Assembly: GCF_001189515.2 (NCBI RefSeq)
Contig: NZ_CP012069.2
Location: 1,302,001 to 1,366,000 of the forward strand
DNA from: Olsenella sp. oral taxon 807
GTDB taxonomy: Bacteria; Actinomycetota; Coriobacteriia; Coriobacteriales; Atopobiaceae
Reading direction: 5' to 3'
DNA: 64,000 nucleotides
In this document: in pieces, positions 6,803 to 15,726 of the stretch
Layout: every line of letters begins with the position of its first letter
Position numbering within the stretch: position 1 is the first letter of the stretch
The notes under the pieces: model-generated
Database searches by the model: none
What the model was told of the DNA's origin: nothing
Seen by the model: only the letters and a program-made list of their open reading frames with translations
Position numbers and translations under genes: made by a program

Positions 6803-8053
6803 ATGGCCAACGGACTCTACGTCCACAGTGAGATCGGCCCCCTCAAGAAGGTGTTGTTGCATCGTCCCGGCAAGGAGCTTTTGAATCTCACCCCGGACGA
6901 CCTCAGCCGCCTGCTTTTTGATGACATCCCGTTTCTGGAGGTCGCCCAGGCGGAGCACGATCGCTTCGCGGACATCCTGCGAGAGCAGGGCGTTGAGGTC
7001 CTCTACCTCGAGAGGCTCACCGCCGAGGCACTCGATGCGGCGGGCTCGCGCGAGGAGTTCACCAATCAGTGGCTCGACGAGTCGGGCCTGCGCGGTCACG
7101 TCACCCGCGCCACCGTTAAGGAGTTCATGGACTCGATCGAGGACACGCAGGAGTTCGTCGAGAAGTGCATAGCCGGCATACGCAAGAACGAGCTCGACCT
7201 GCCCGCCAAGTCCTCCCACCTCCTTGCCGAACTCGTCGGCTATGACCAGGACTCCGAGACCGACCTGCTGATCGACCCCATGCCCAACGCGTACTTCACT
7301 CGTGATCCCTTTGCGATCGTGGGCAAAGGCGTCAACCTGAACCACATGTTCTCCGTCACGCGCAACCGCGAGACTCTGCTCGGGAAGTACATCTTCCGCG
7401 ACCACCCCGACTACAACGGCGCCCCGCTGTGGTACCGCCGCGACTCTGCCTACCATACCGAGGGCGGCGATGTCCTCAACCTTGACGCCCACACCTTGGC
7501 GGTCGGCATCTCCCAGCGCACCCAGGCGGCGGCCATCGACGCGATGGCCCAGCATATGTTCTGGGACAAGGGTGACGAGTGCGAGATCGAGGCGATCTAT
7601 GCCTTCAACATCCCCGTGTCCCGCGCCTTCATGCACCTCGACACCGTCTTCACCCAGATCGATGTCGACAAGTTCACCATTCACCCGGGCATCATGGGCA
7701 CCCTGCAGGTCTTCAAGCTCACCAAGGGTGGCTCGAACGGCGACGTCAGGATAGAGGAGATGAACGACACCCTCGAGAACGTGCTCGCCAAGGCGCTGGG
7801 CCTCGACTCGGTCCGGCTCATCAAATGCGGCGGCGGAGACCCCATCGCGGCGGCTCAGGAGCAGTGGAACGACGGCTCCAACACGCTGTGCGTGTCTCCC
7901 GGCAAGATCTGCGTCTACCAGCGCAACTCGGTGACCAATGACGTGCTCTACAAGGAGGGTCTCGACCTCCTCGTGATGCCCTCCGCCGAGCTCTCCCGCG
8001 GACGTGGCGGCCCCCGCTGCATGAGCATGCCCTTTGCCCGCGAGGACCTCTGA
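6803..8053 (+). CDS. arcA: Arginine deiminase
   Basis: This enzyme hydrolyses L-arginine to citrulline and ammonia, the first step of the arginine deiminase (ADI) pathway, which yields ATP and neutralises acid in the cytoplasm. The 416-residue length is typical. Seen motifs are the N-terminal VHSEIGPLKKVLLHRPG, the FTRDPFAIVGKG segment, HTEGGDVLNL with substrate-binding residues, and GGGDPIAAAQEQWNDGSN. The catalytic cysteine is C406 in RCMSMPFARE near the C-terminus. A strong AAGGAGGAA site precedes the ATG. It is the first gene of a plus-strand cluster with arcB, an arcD-like antiporter, an aminotransferase and a YfcC transporter. Expression is probably controlled through the long structured leader upstream. 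Confidence 0.97.
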   Translation: MANGLYVHSEIGPLKKVLLHRPGKELLNLTPDDLSRLLFDDIPFLEVAQAEHDRFADILREQGVEVLYLERLTAEALDAAGSREEFTNQWLDESGLRGHVTRATVKEFMDSIEDTQEFVEKCIAGIRKNELDLPAKSSHLLAELVGYDQDSETDLLIDPMPNAYFTRDPFAIVGKGVNLNHMFSVTRNRETLLGKYIFRDHPDYNGAPLWYRRDSAYHTEGGDVLNLDAHTLAVGISQRTQAAAIDAMAQHMFWDKGDECEIEAIYAFNIPVSRAFMHLDTVFTQIDVDKFTIHPGIMGTLQVFKLTKGGSNGDVRIEEMNDTLENVLAKALGLDSVRLIKCGGGDPIAAAQEQWNDGSNTLCVSPGKICVYQRNSVTNDVLYKEGLDLLVMPSAELSRGRGGPRCMSMPFAREDL

Positions 8054-8075
8054 TCGCACGGTACCATCCCCAAAC

Positions 8076-8098
8076 CCCAAGGGGGTACACCCCTTGGG
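8076..8098 (+). promoter_or_regulatory. Intergenic hairpin between arcA and arcB
   Basis: CCCAAGGGG (8076-8084) pairs with CCCCTTGGG (8090-8098) around GTACA. There is no U-tract. Two GATTCGCACACA direct repeats follow at about 8109-8132. It may adjust the arcA:arcB mRNA ratio by processing or stability. Confidence 0.55.
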
Positions 8099-8150
8099 CG
8101 CATCGACCGATTCGCACACAGATTCGCACACACGATGAAAGGAACCAGAT

Positions 8151-9146
8151 ATGGGCGTCAACATCCGCGGCCGTCATTTCCTCAAACTGCTTGACTTCTC
8201 GACGGAGGAGATAGAGTACCTGCTCGACCTCTCCGCCAACTTCAAGCGCATGAAGCACGTGGGCATCCCCCATCGCTACCTGGAGGGCAAGAACGTCGCC
8301 ATCATCTTCGAGAAGACCTCCACGCGCACCCGTTGCTCCTTCGAGGTCGGGGCCTACGACCTCGGCATGGGCGTCACCTACCTCGATCCCACCGGGTCGC
8401 AGATGGGCCATAAGGAATCGATCGCTGACACGGCCCGCGTCCTCGGCCGCATGTACGACGGCATCGAATACCGTGGCTTCGAGCAGGCGAAGGTCGAGGA
8501 GCTCGCCAAGTACGCGGGCGTTCCTGTCTGGAACGGCCTGACTAACGAGTTCCACCCCACGCAGATGCTCGCAGACATCCTGACCTTCAGGGAGAACTTC
8601 AACGACAACATCAGGGGCAGGACACTCACCTTTATGGGTGACGCCGGCAACAACGTGGGCAACTCCCTGATGGTCGTCTGCGCCAAGTTGGGCGTGAACT
8701 TCGTGGCCTGCGGGCCGAGCGAGAACATGCCCGACGCCGCGCTCGTCGAGACCTGCAGGAAGCTCGCCTCTGAGCATGGCTCCACGGTCACGCTCACCGA
8801 GGACGTCCACGAGGGCGTCAAGGACGCGAGTGCGATCTACACCGACATCTGGGTCTCGATGGGCGAGCCCGACGAGCTCTACAAGAGGCGCATCCCACTC
8901 ATGGAGCCCTATCGCGTGACCGCAGATGTCATGGCACAGGCGCAACCCGGCTGCATCTTCCTGCACTGCCTGCCCTCCTTCCATGACACCAACACCACCA
9001 AGGGGGCTGAGGTTGCCGAGAAGTTCGGCATCAGCGAGATGGAGGTCACCAACGAGGTCTTTGAGTCTGCGGCCTCGAAGGTCTTCGACGAGGCCGAGAA
9101 CCGCATGCACACCATCAAGGCCGTCATGTACGCGACCTTGAGCTAG
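8151..9146 (+). CDS. arcB: Ornithine carbamoyltransferase (catabolic)
   Basis: In the ADI pathway this enzyme phosphorolyses citrulline to ornithine and carbamoyl phosphate. The 331-residue protein has the carbamoyl-phosphate-binding STRTR (57-61) inside [13 protein letters not shown], the GSQMGHKES loop, a DxxxSMG-like ornithine site ([11 protein letters not shown]) and the [10 protein letters not shown] signature. A catabolic role is inferred from its place right after arcA. A GAAAGGA site precedes the ATG. A strong rho-independent terminator follows the gene, so arcA-arcB may form a transcript separate from the downstream transporter gene. Confidence 0.96.
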   Translation: MGVNIRGRHFLKLLDFSTEEIEYLLDLSANFKRMKHVGIPHRYLEGKNVAIIFEKTSTRTRCSFEVGAYDLGMGVTYLDPTGSQMGHKESIADTARVLGRMYDGIEYRGFEQAKVEELAKYAGVPVWNGLTNEFHPTQMLADILTFRENFNDNIRGRTLTFMGDAGNNVGNSLMVVCAKLGVNFVACGPSENMPDAALVETCRKLASEHGSTVTLTEDVHEGVKDASAIYTDIWVSMGEPDELYKRRIPLMEPYRVTADVMAQAQPGCIFLHCLPSFHDTNTTKGAEVAEKFGISEMEVTNEVFESAASKVFDEAENRMHTIKAVMYATLS

Positions 9147-9163
9147 GCTCGAGGCGCTCTTTA

Positions 9164-9197
9164 GGCTCCTTTGCGCGCGTCGCAAAGGAGCCCTTTT
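9164..9197 (+). terminator. Rho-independent terminator after arcB
   Basis: GGCTCCTTTGCG and CGCAAAGGAGCC form a perfect 12-bp stem with loop CGCGT, followed by CTTTT. The 3' arm contains AAAGGAG, which also sits as a ribosome-binding site before an in-frame ATG at 9199 (see arcD). Confidence 0.85.
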
Positions 9198-9252
9198 CAT
9201 GCTGACATCGTGTGCCTCCCGGCGCCAACTCACTCGTGAAAGGGTACGGTCA

Positions 9253-10734
9253 ATGTCTTCCAATGGAAAGGTCGACAATCCCAGGGGCGTGGGCCTCTTT
9301 GGGCTGATAGGCCTCGTGGTCTCGTCCTGCATCGGCTCGGGCGTCTTCGCGCTCACCGGACAGCTCGCCAATGTGGCGTCCCCCGGCGCCGCGATCGTGG
9401 CGTGGGTCGTCTGCGGCCTGGGCTTTCTGTTCCTCGCGCTCTCACTTGCAAACATAGGGGGCAAGAAGCCCGAGCTTGACGGCATCGTCGCCTATGCCGA
9501 GGAGGGCTTCGGCCCGTTCGCGGGCTTCATCTCGGGTTGGGGCTACTGGCTCTCCGCCTGGCTCGGCAACGTTGGCTTCGCGACGATGATCGCGCAGGTG
9601 CTGGGCTCCAGGTACTGTCTGGGAACACTGCTTCCGGGCGTGTTCTCTGACCCCGTGAGTGGCAACCCGGCCATCATCGGCGTTGTCGTGGTCTCGGCGC
9701 TACTCTGGGCTATCACCTTCCTGGTCATCCGCGGCGTCGAGAGCGCGGCCTTCCTGAACGCCGTCGTCATGGTCGTCAAGGTGGCGACGATCCTGCTCTT
9801 CATCGCCTTCTCCATCGTCAGCTTCAGGGCCGGCATCTTCACGGCCGACTTCTGGGGCACGGCCGAGCGCAACGCAGTCCTCATGGCCACTGCGGGCGGT
9901 GACGGACTGGGCAGCGTCTCCAACCAGGTCACGCAGTGCATCCTGATCATGATGTGGGTCTTCATCGGAATAGAGGGCGCCTCGGTCATGTCTAACCGTG
10001 CCAGGAGGCGCTCGGAGGTCGGTTCGGCCACCATCTTGGGTCTTGTCCTGCTCCTTGCCCTCTACATCTGCGCCTCCGTGCTTCCCTACGGCGTCATGGG
10101 CTTCGAGGAGCTCGTCCAGGCACCCAAGCCCGCCACGATCACGGTCCTCGAGACCATGGCCCCCGGTTGGGGAGGCACCTTCATCTCGTGGGCCATCATC
10201 ATCTCGGTCACGGGGTCGTGGCTCTCGTTCACGATGCTTCCAGCCGAGACATCCTCGATGCTGTCCGAGCACCACCTGCTGCCGACCAGCTGGAACAAGA
10301 TGAACGAGCACAATGCGCCGCAGATGGCCCTGCTCATCGTAGGCGCCCTCACCGAGCTGTTCGTCATCGTCGCGACCTTCTCGGCCGACGCCTATACCTT
10401 TGCCATCTCGATGTGCACGGTCACGATCGTGATCACCTGGGCCTTCGGGGCTGCCTTTCAGGTTAAGTTCTCGGCGCTCCGCCGCGAGGGCACCCAGGTC
10501 GCCATTGGCGTCCTTGCCCTGCTCTTCCAGGTCGTGGGTGTGCTCTTCACGGGCTGGGGCTACCTGCTCTTGGCCTGCCTGGGCTACATCCCCGGCTTTG
10601 TCTTCTACGCACAGGCGCGCAGGGAGGTCAAGCTCCCTCTTACCCGAACCGAGATGGCCATCGCCGTCGTGATCGCCATCTTGGGCCTTGTCTCCATACC
10701 GCTCACGGCCGTCGGCATCATTCCCGTGTTCTGA
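9253..10734 (+). CDS. arcD: APC-family arginine/ornithine antiporter
   Basis: A 493-residue integral membrane protein with about 12 hydrophobic helices of the basic amino acid/polyamine antiporter (APA) branch of the APC superfamily. The N-terminal VGLFGLIGLVVSSCIGSGVF contains the glycine-rich helix 1 substrate site. WVFIGIEGASVMSNRARRRSEVG matches the ArcD helix 6 region. It most likely exchanges external arginine for internal ornithine, driving the ADI pathway. The ATG at 9253 fits the family N-terminus. An in-frame ATG at 9199, with an AGGAG inside the upstream terminator stem, would add 18 arginine-rich residues and cannot be excluded. Confidence 0.9.
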   Translation: MSSNGKVDNPRGVGLFGLIGLVVSSCIGSGVFALTGQLANVASPGAAIVAWVVCGLGFLFLALSLANIGGKKPELDGIVAYAEEGFGPFAGFISGWGYWLSAWLGNVGFATMIAQVLGSRYCLGTLLPGVFSDPVSGNPAIIGVVVVSALLWAITFLVIRGVESAAFLNAVVMVVKVATILLFIAFSIVSFRAGIFTADFWGTAERNAVLMATAGGDGLGSVSNQVTQCILIMMWVFIGIEGASVMSNRARRRSEVGSATILGLVLLLALYICASVLPYGVMGFEELVQAPKPATITVLETMAPGWGGTFISWAIIISVTGSWLSFTMLPAETSSMLSEHHLLPTSWNKMNEHNAPQMALLIVGALTELFVIVATFSADAYTFAISMCTVTIVITWAFGAAFQVKFSALRREGTQVAIGVLALLFQVVGVLFTGWGYLLLACLGYIPGFVFYAQARREVKLPLTRTEMAIAVVIAILGLVSIPLTAVGIIPVF

Positions 10735-10760
10735 GGGCGCAAGGCAACGTCAACTTGACC

Positions 10761-10791
10761 GGCGGGTGGAAGCAAGGACGCCCCACCCGCC
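10761..10791 (+). promoter_or_regulatory. Hairpin between arcD and the aminotransferase gene
   Basis: GGCGGGTGG (10761-10769) pairs with CCACCCGCC (10783-10791). It lacks a U-tract and ends shortly before the AAGGAGG site of the next gene, so it is more likely a transcript-processing or pausing structure than a terminator. Confidence 0.5.
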
Positions 10792-10811
10792 CCCCACAAG
10801 GAGGGATTCTC

Positions 10812-11936
10812 ATGGACATGCCGACCATCGGCGTCGAGGAGTGGCTCAACGTCTGGGAGAGGAGCGCCACGACCGACATCGCCCAGTCGACCATAGCCTC
10901 GCTCACGATGGCCGAGCTGAGGGCTCTCGATGGGGCAGACGGGGCAGAGTTCTATGAGCTCCTTGACAGGGAGACCATGAACTATGGCTGGATAGAGGGC
11001 TCTCCCGCGTTCAAGCACGAGGTCAAGGGCCTCTATAGGAAAGACATCGACCCAGCCGACATCCTCCAGACCAATGGCTGCACCGGGGCAAACCTGAATG
11101 CCCTCATGGCCCTCGTCAGCCCAGGCGACCACGTCATCGCCGAGTGGCCCACCTACGCCCCCCTCTACGAGATCCCCCGTGCCTTGGGCGCCGAGGTCGA
11201 GTACTGGCAGATCAAGGAGGAGCTTGACTGGAACCCAGACATCAAGGATCTCGAGCGTCTCATTCGTCCTGATACGAGACTCATATGCATAAACAATGCC
11301 TCAAATCCGATTGGCACGATCCTCTCGACAGATACGCTCCACCAGCTGGCAGAGATTGCGGCGTCCGTGGGCGCCTACGTCCTCTGTGACGAGGTCTACC
11401 AGCCCATGGATGGTGAGGCGGAGTACGAGAGCATCGTTGACGTCTACGAGAGGGGCATCGCCACGAACTCCGTCTCGAAGACCTACTCGACGCCCGGCGC
11501 CCGCTGCGGCTGGGTCATCGCGCCGCGGGAGGTCTCCGATCGCATCCGCGTCTGTCGAGACTACACGATGATCTGCGGTGGCGTCTTCAGCGACGCGCTC
11601 GGGACCTACGTACTCAGGCACAGGGACGCCATACTCGCGCGCAACAGGGACATCCTCCTGCGCAACAGGGAGCTGGCCCAAAGGTGGATAGATGCCCAGC
11701 CCCGCGTCTCATGGGTGGCGCCCAAGGGCGTCTCGACGGCCTTCGTCAGGCTCGACATACCCGAGAAGGACGAGACCTTCTGCAGGAGGCTCTTAGAGAG
11801 GCGGGGCGTCCTGCTCGTGCCGGGCAGCCGCTTTGAGCTACCGTGCGGGGCGCGTCTGGGCTACTGCGCGCAAACCGAGGTGCTGAGGCGTGGTCTCGCC
11901 CTTTTTGGCGAGGAGCTTGCGGAGTTTGACCGATGA
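10812..11936 (+). CDS. PLP-dependent aminotransferase, class I/II
   Basis: A 374-residue fold-type I aminotransferase. The PLP lysine is K223 in NSVSKTYSTPGARCGW. NNASNPIG (161-168) holds the cofactor-binding Asn-Pro, and CDEVYQ (192-197) the aspartate that contacts the pyridine nitrogen. The start is the ATG at 10812, with AAGGAGGGATTCTC before it. An upstream in-frame start at 10755 lies in the hairpin and is unlikely. The general look resembles the capreomycidine synthase-like group, but the substrate is unknown. Its place between two antiporter genes of the ADI cluster suggests that it acts on arginine, ornithine or a related amino acid, which is inference only. Confidence 0.85.
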   Translation: MDMPTIGVEEWLNVWERSATTDIAQSTIASLTMAELRALDGADGAEFYELLDRETMNYGWIEGSPAFKHEVKGLYRKDIDPADILQTNGCTGANLNALMALVSPGDHVIAEWPTYAPLYEIPRALGAEVEYWQIKEELDWNPDIKDLERLIRPDTRLICINNASNPIGTILSTDTLHQLAEIAASVGAYVLCDEVYQPMDGEAEYESIVDVYERGIATNSVSKTYSTPGARCGWVIAPREVSDRIRVCRDYTMICGGVFSDALGTYVLRHRDAILARNRDILLRNRELAQRWIDAQPRVSWVAPKGVSTAFVRLDIPEKDETFCRRLLERRGVLLVPGSRFELPCGARLGYCAQTEVLRRGLALFGEELAEFDR

Positions 11937-12119
11937 GCCGTGACGATGGTCCCGCTCAGCGTCCGCTCACCGACGTATTGGATAATCTCAGCGGTTTCAC
12001 CTTGTTGGGTGTTCTCACTACTGTTAAATTTAGATTGAAACTACATGATTTTTATATGTAGCAACAGATAGAGACCTTTGGGTTCAAAGGGCGCGAAAGC
12101 GTCAGGAAGGAGTTGCGCT

Positions 12120-13715
12120 ATGTCAGAGACAGCGCAGCCAAAGAAGAAGAGGGAGATGCTGAGCTCATTTTCCATCATCTTCATTCTTCTTGCGGTGGTG
12201 GCGATCATAACGATCGTCCTTAATGGACAGACCTATGTCTTGGATGGTGTAGAGAAGGTCGTCACGGGCGCGACACTCGGCGACTTTCTGATGGCTCCCG
12301 CGAAAGGCTTCGTCAATGCCGTCGACGTCTGCCTCTTCGTGACCGTCCTCGGCGGTTTTCTCGGCATCGTCAACAAGACCGATTCTTTGAACACGGGCAT
12401 CAAGGTGTTAGTCAAGAGGCTGGGTGGCAACGAGCTCGTCCTCATCCCCATCCTGATGTTCCTCTTCGCCATCCTCGGCTCCACCTACGGCTTCTGCGAG
12501 GAGACTGTGGGTTTCTATGCCCTTCTGGCAGCGACGATGATGGCTGCCGGCTATGACTCCCTCACCGGTGCGATGATGATCCTCTTGGGTGCCGGCGTCG
12601 GCTGCCTTGGCTCGACGGTCAACCCCTTTGCGACGGGCATCGCCAGCTCGGCCCTCACCGACATGGGCATACAGGTCGATCAGGCCGTCATCATCGGCCT
12701 CGGCGTCGTGCTCCTCATCGCCTCCTACCTGGTCGCGGTGCTCTTCACCTTGCGCTATGCCAAGCGCGTCAAGGCTGATCCCTCGCGCTCGCTCATGAGC
12801 GCCTCCGAGCGCGACGCCGCCGAGGCCGAGTATGGCATCGAGCGCAAGGAGAGCGAGGAGGTCAAGCTCACTGGTCGCCAGAAGGGCGTCCTGATCATCT
12901 TTGCCCTGGCGTTTCTCGTCATGATCGTCGGCTTCGTGCCCTGGGAGAAGTTGGGCGTCAACGCCTTTGTGGCGGGCTCCGCCTCGCATGAGGAGACTGT
13001 TGAGGTAAGTGCCGCCGACATAGAGGCTCAGTACGACAAGGACGAGCTCGGCACCCTCAAGCTTCCCGAGTCCACAACCGGAACGCTGACCTCCGAGGTC
13101 AGCGATGACGCCGGCTGGTCTGCGTTTCTGACGGGCACCCCGCTCGGCCAGTGGTACTTCGCCGAGTCGACGACCTGGTTCTTACTCCTCGCCATCATCA
13201 TCGGCATCGTGGGCGGTCTTTCCGAGAGGGAGATTGTCGACGAGTTCATGGCAGGTGCCGGCGACATGATGTCAGTCGTGCTGATCATCGCCGTCTCACG
13301 TGGCGTTTCGGTCCTCATGAGCAGCACGGGTCTCTCGAACTACTTCTTGACTTGGGCTGCAGGGGCTTTGGCTGGGACCTCGGGCATACTCTTCTCCATC
13401 GGCTCCTACGTCCTGTACTTCGTGCTGTCCTTCCTGATACCCTCGACCTCCGGCATGGCGACGGTCTCCATGCCCATCATGGGGCCCTTGGCGCAGCAGC
13501 TCAACTTCAACCCTGCCGTCATGGTGATGGTGTTCTCGGCCGCCTCAGGTGCCGTGAACCTCATAACGCCCACGAGCGGCGCCATCATGGGCGGCCTTGC
13601 CCTGGCCCGCGTCGAGTACGGGACGTGGGTGAAGTTTGCCGTCAAGGTCGTTGCCGCGATCGCGGTCGTCTCTATGGTCATCCTCGCCATCGCAATGGTT
13701 GCCATACCCGCGTAA
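12120..13715 (+). CDS. YfcC-family basic amino acid transporter/antiporter
   Basis: A 531-residue membrane protein with 11-13 hydrophobic segments, of the YfcC/DcuC-like family. Features are FSIIFILLAVVAIITIVLN at helix 1, GSTYGFCEETVGFY, GCLGSTVNPFATGIASS (a hairpin-type substrate loop) and PSTSGMATVSMPIMGPLA with the second loop LITPTSGAIMGG. Family members near ADI genes are often annotated as arginine-ornithine antiporters. A polar stretch of about 70 residues around 290-345 lies between the two halves. The ATG at 12120 follows AGGAAGGAG. The 183-bp gap before it ends in AT-rich DNA and may carry its own promoter. Confidence 0.85.
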   Translation: MSETAQPKKKREMLSSFSIIFILLAVVAIITIVLNGQTYVLDGVEKVVTGATLGDFLMAPAKGFVNAVDVCLFVTVLGGFLGIVNKTDSLNTGIKVLVKRLGGNELVLIPILMFLFAILGSTYGFCEETVGFYALLAATMMAAGYDSLTGAMMILLGAGVGCLGSTVNPFATGIASSALTDMGIQVDQAVIIGLGVVLLIASYLVAVLFTLRYAKRVKADPSRSLMSASERDAAEAEYGIERKESEEVKLTGRQKGVLIIFALAFLVMIVGFVPWEKLGVNAFVAGSASHEETVEVSAADIEAQYDKDELGTLKLPESTTGTLTSEVSDDAGWSAFLTGTPLGQWYFAESTTWFLLLAIIIGIVGGLSEREIVDEFMAGAGDMMSVVLIIAVSRGVSVLMSSTGLSNYFLTWAAGALAGTSGILFSIGSYVLYFVLSFLIPSTSGMATVSMPIMGPLAQQLNFNPAVMVMVFSAASGAVNLITPTSGAIMGGLALARVEYGTWVKFAVKVVAAIAVVSMVILAIAMVAIPA

Positions 13716-13970
13716 GCTGCGATCCCTCGCCTGGCCTTCGTTCAAGTGCGGGGCCCGTCACCTCGATCTCGTTCACATCGCGTCTCGTGTTGAACCGATC
13801 GGAAGTGGCGGCCCCTCGTGCAATGAAGCGTACGTTCAGGTATGAAGGAAACGTGGACGTCTACCATCCATCCGATGAATCGAACCGCTCGTCCACGCGA
13901 ATGCCCCCTAGCTATCCGTGGAGCTATTCTTCAGCTGTTCGTACAGCACATGGATGGGAGGTAAGATGTG

Positions 13971-15593
13971 ATGGGACACGTAAGACAGGCCCGGAATGCG
14001 GCTGGTGGGGGAGCGTGGGCCCGTGCCATGGCATGCGCGTGCGCAGTTGGCCTCGCCGTCCTGTTCCCGCAGTTGGCGTGGGCTGACGCGGGCACTGGCC
14101 AGGTGGAGACGACCACTGAGCAGGCGGAGGCTGCGGCGCAGGGGAAGACGCCAGGGGCGGTATGCGCCCCATCCGAGGTTGCCCAACCCGTGGAGGCCGT
14201 CACTGGTACGGGCAGTGCCGATCTAGCCGATACTCCAGTCGTAGGGCCGACCGCAAGCGGGTCCTCTGTCAGCAAGGCGACCGAGGAGGCCATGACGGTC
14301 AAGGGGTCTGAGGCTACTGACGGGTCAGTTGCCCGAGAAGCCACTGTAGCCGAGGAACCAGACGAGCCTGAGGGGACCGAGGCGGCTACCAACCCTGTGA
14401 TGGCGCCCGATGAGTCCGTGGCAGGCAAGAAGGCTGAGGCTATTGATGGGTCATCCGCTCGGGGCGCTACCGTGACAGAGGTAGCTAACGAGCCTGAGGC
14501 GGCGACAGCAGGCCCCGCTGCCATCGACATGCACGATGCCGAAGTGGGCCTATCGGGTGACTACAGCTACACCGGTGAAGCTATCACCCCGTCCGTGAGG
14601 GTCTCACTCGCTGGCCAAGAGCTCAGGGAGGGGATCGACTACGAGGTCTCGTACCGGGACAATGTTGAGCTTGGCACAGCTACCGTCACCGTCACGGGTC
14701 TGGGCGACCATGTCGGTGTCGCCACCGCCAGCTTCGACATCAAGGCCACCCAGGAGGTCCTGCGCCTCTACAACAGGTGGACGGGAGAGCACCTCTACAC
14801 CACGAACAGGGCCGAGTACGACAGCCTCGGTAGGCGCGGCTGGTCCGGAGAGGGTGTCGCCTGGACAGCTCCCGGCTCGAGCTCGAGTCCGGTCTGGCGC
14901 CTCTACAACCGGTGGAGCGGCGACCACCTTCTCACGAGCAATCGCAAGGAGTATGACGCCCTCGGCAGACTCGGTTGGAACCGAGAGGGCATCGGGTTCT
15001 ACGGAGGCGGCAGCGCGTCGGTCTGGCGTCTTTACAACAAGTGGCTCAAGGCGGGCACCCACCTCCTCACGACGGACAAGACGGAGTACGACAACCTGAT
15101 CAAAGACGGCTGGTCCGGCGAGGGCGTCGCCTTTGGCGCCGTGAGCGCGCGCAAAGGCCAGACCGACTCCCAGCGCAGGGAGGCCGAGGCGCGTCGCAGG
15201 AAGGGCGAGATCAGGGCCGCCATCGACAGAAACCCGAGGAGCGTGAACGACGGTGACGTCGTGACGGTCACGGGAAAGGTGGTCTATCTTCGGCGTGACA
15301 CCCACGACTCGTACAGCGTGAAGCTCGAGCGACCGCTGTCCATCCACAACATCAGAGCCTCTTGGGATAGGGGTCACACCCAGACGGTCGACACCCTTGT
15401 GGTCGTCAAGTGGATCCATGATGGAGGGAGCTTCACCGGCTGGAGTGACGAGTATATGAATGTGCGCACGAGGTGGTTCGCTAACTACGTTGGTAAGATG
15501 GTGACGGTTACTGGGACGGTATACGTGGGAGGCAGTAGGCTGATAGCGCTCGGTCCGTGGCTCGGCAACCCAAGGCTCATAAAGGTCTGGTAA
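13971..15593 (+). CDS. Secreted surface protein with lectin-like repeats and an OB-fold-like C-terminus
   Basis: A 540-residue exported protein. A signal peptide (positive N-region, hydrophobic core AMACACAVGLAVLF, cleavage near AWA-DA) is followed by about 150 residues of Ala/Glu/Thr-rich low-complexity sequence. A small Ig-like domain comes next (about 185-255, YSYTGEAITPSVRV ... YRDNVELGTATVTVTG). Three repeats of about 40 residues with the pattern LYNRWxGxHLxTxNxxEYDxLxxxGWxxEG follow (DUF5648-like). The C-terminal 110 residues resemble an OB-fold (VTGKVVYLRRDTHDSYSV). The start is taken as ATG 13971 behind GGGAGG; a GTG three bases earlier is possible. No sortase motif was seen. It may bind glycans or host surfaces, but the function is unproven. 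Confidence 0.8.
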   Translation: MGHVRQARNAAGGGAWARAMACACAVGLAVLFPQLAWADAGTGQVETTTEQAEAAAQGKTPGAVCAPSEVAQPVEAVTGTGSADLADTPVVGPTASGSSVSKATEEAMTVKGSEATDGSVAREATVAEEPDEPEGTEAATNPVMAPDESVAGKKAEAIDGSSARGATVTEVANEPEAATAGPAAIDMHDAEVGLSGDYSYTGEAITPSVRVSLAGQELREGIDYEVSYRDNVELGTATVTVTGLGDHVGVATASFDIKATQEVLRLYNRWTGEHLYTTNRAEYDSLGRRGWSGEGVAWTAPGSSSSPVWRLYNRWSGDHLLTSNRKEYDALGRLGWNREGIGFYGGGSASVWRLYNKWLKAGTHLLTTDKTEYDNLIKDGWSGEGVAFGAVSARKGQTDSQRREAEARRRKGEIRAAIDRNPRSVNDGDVVTVTGKVVYLRRDTHDSYSVKLERPLSIHNIRASWDRGHTQTVDTLVVVKWIHDGGSFTGWSDEYMNVRTRWFANYVGKMVTVTGTVYVGGSRLIALGPWLGNPRLIKVW

Positions 15594-15632
15594 GGTCGCG
15601 CGCCTCGTGCCAGAGCAGGTGTCTATGATGTG

Positions 15633-15668
15633 GGCGCACCCCCAAGCGTGGGGGTGCGCCTCGTCTTT
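15633..15668 (+). terminator. Rho-independent terminator of the secreted protein gene
   Basis: GGCGCACCCCCA (15633-15644) pairs perfectly with TGGGGGTGCGCC (15649-15660) around AGCG, followed by TCGTCTTT. Confidence 0.8.
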
Positions 15669-15726
15669 GTGGCCCTCACATCGTCCAAGGCCACTTTGCT
15701 CGAGGTTCTGCTGTCGGCGCGTCCCC

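Noticed and set aside
6740-8164. Minus-strand open frame of about 470 codons opposite arcA
   Set aside because: It mirrors the codon periodicity of arcA in GC-rich DNA, has no ribosome-binding site or family likeness, and arcA is certain.
7821-9485. Minus-strand open frame of about 550 codons opposite arcB
   Set aside because: It is the antisense shadow of arcB and the start of arcD, with composition typical of such shadows and no recognisable motif.
14604-15419. Minus-strand open frame opposite the secreted protein
   Set aside because: It is an antisense frame within a clear signal-peptide protein; no start signal or family features.
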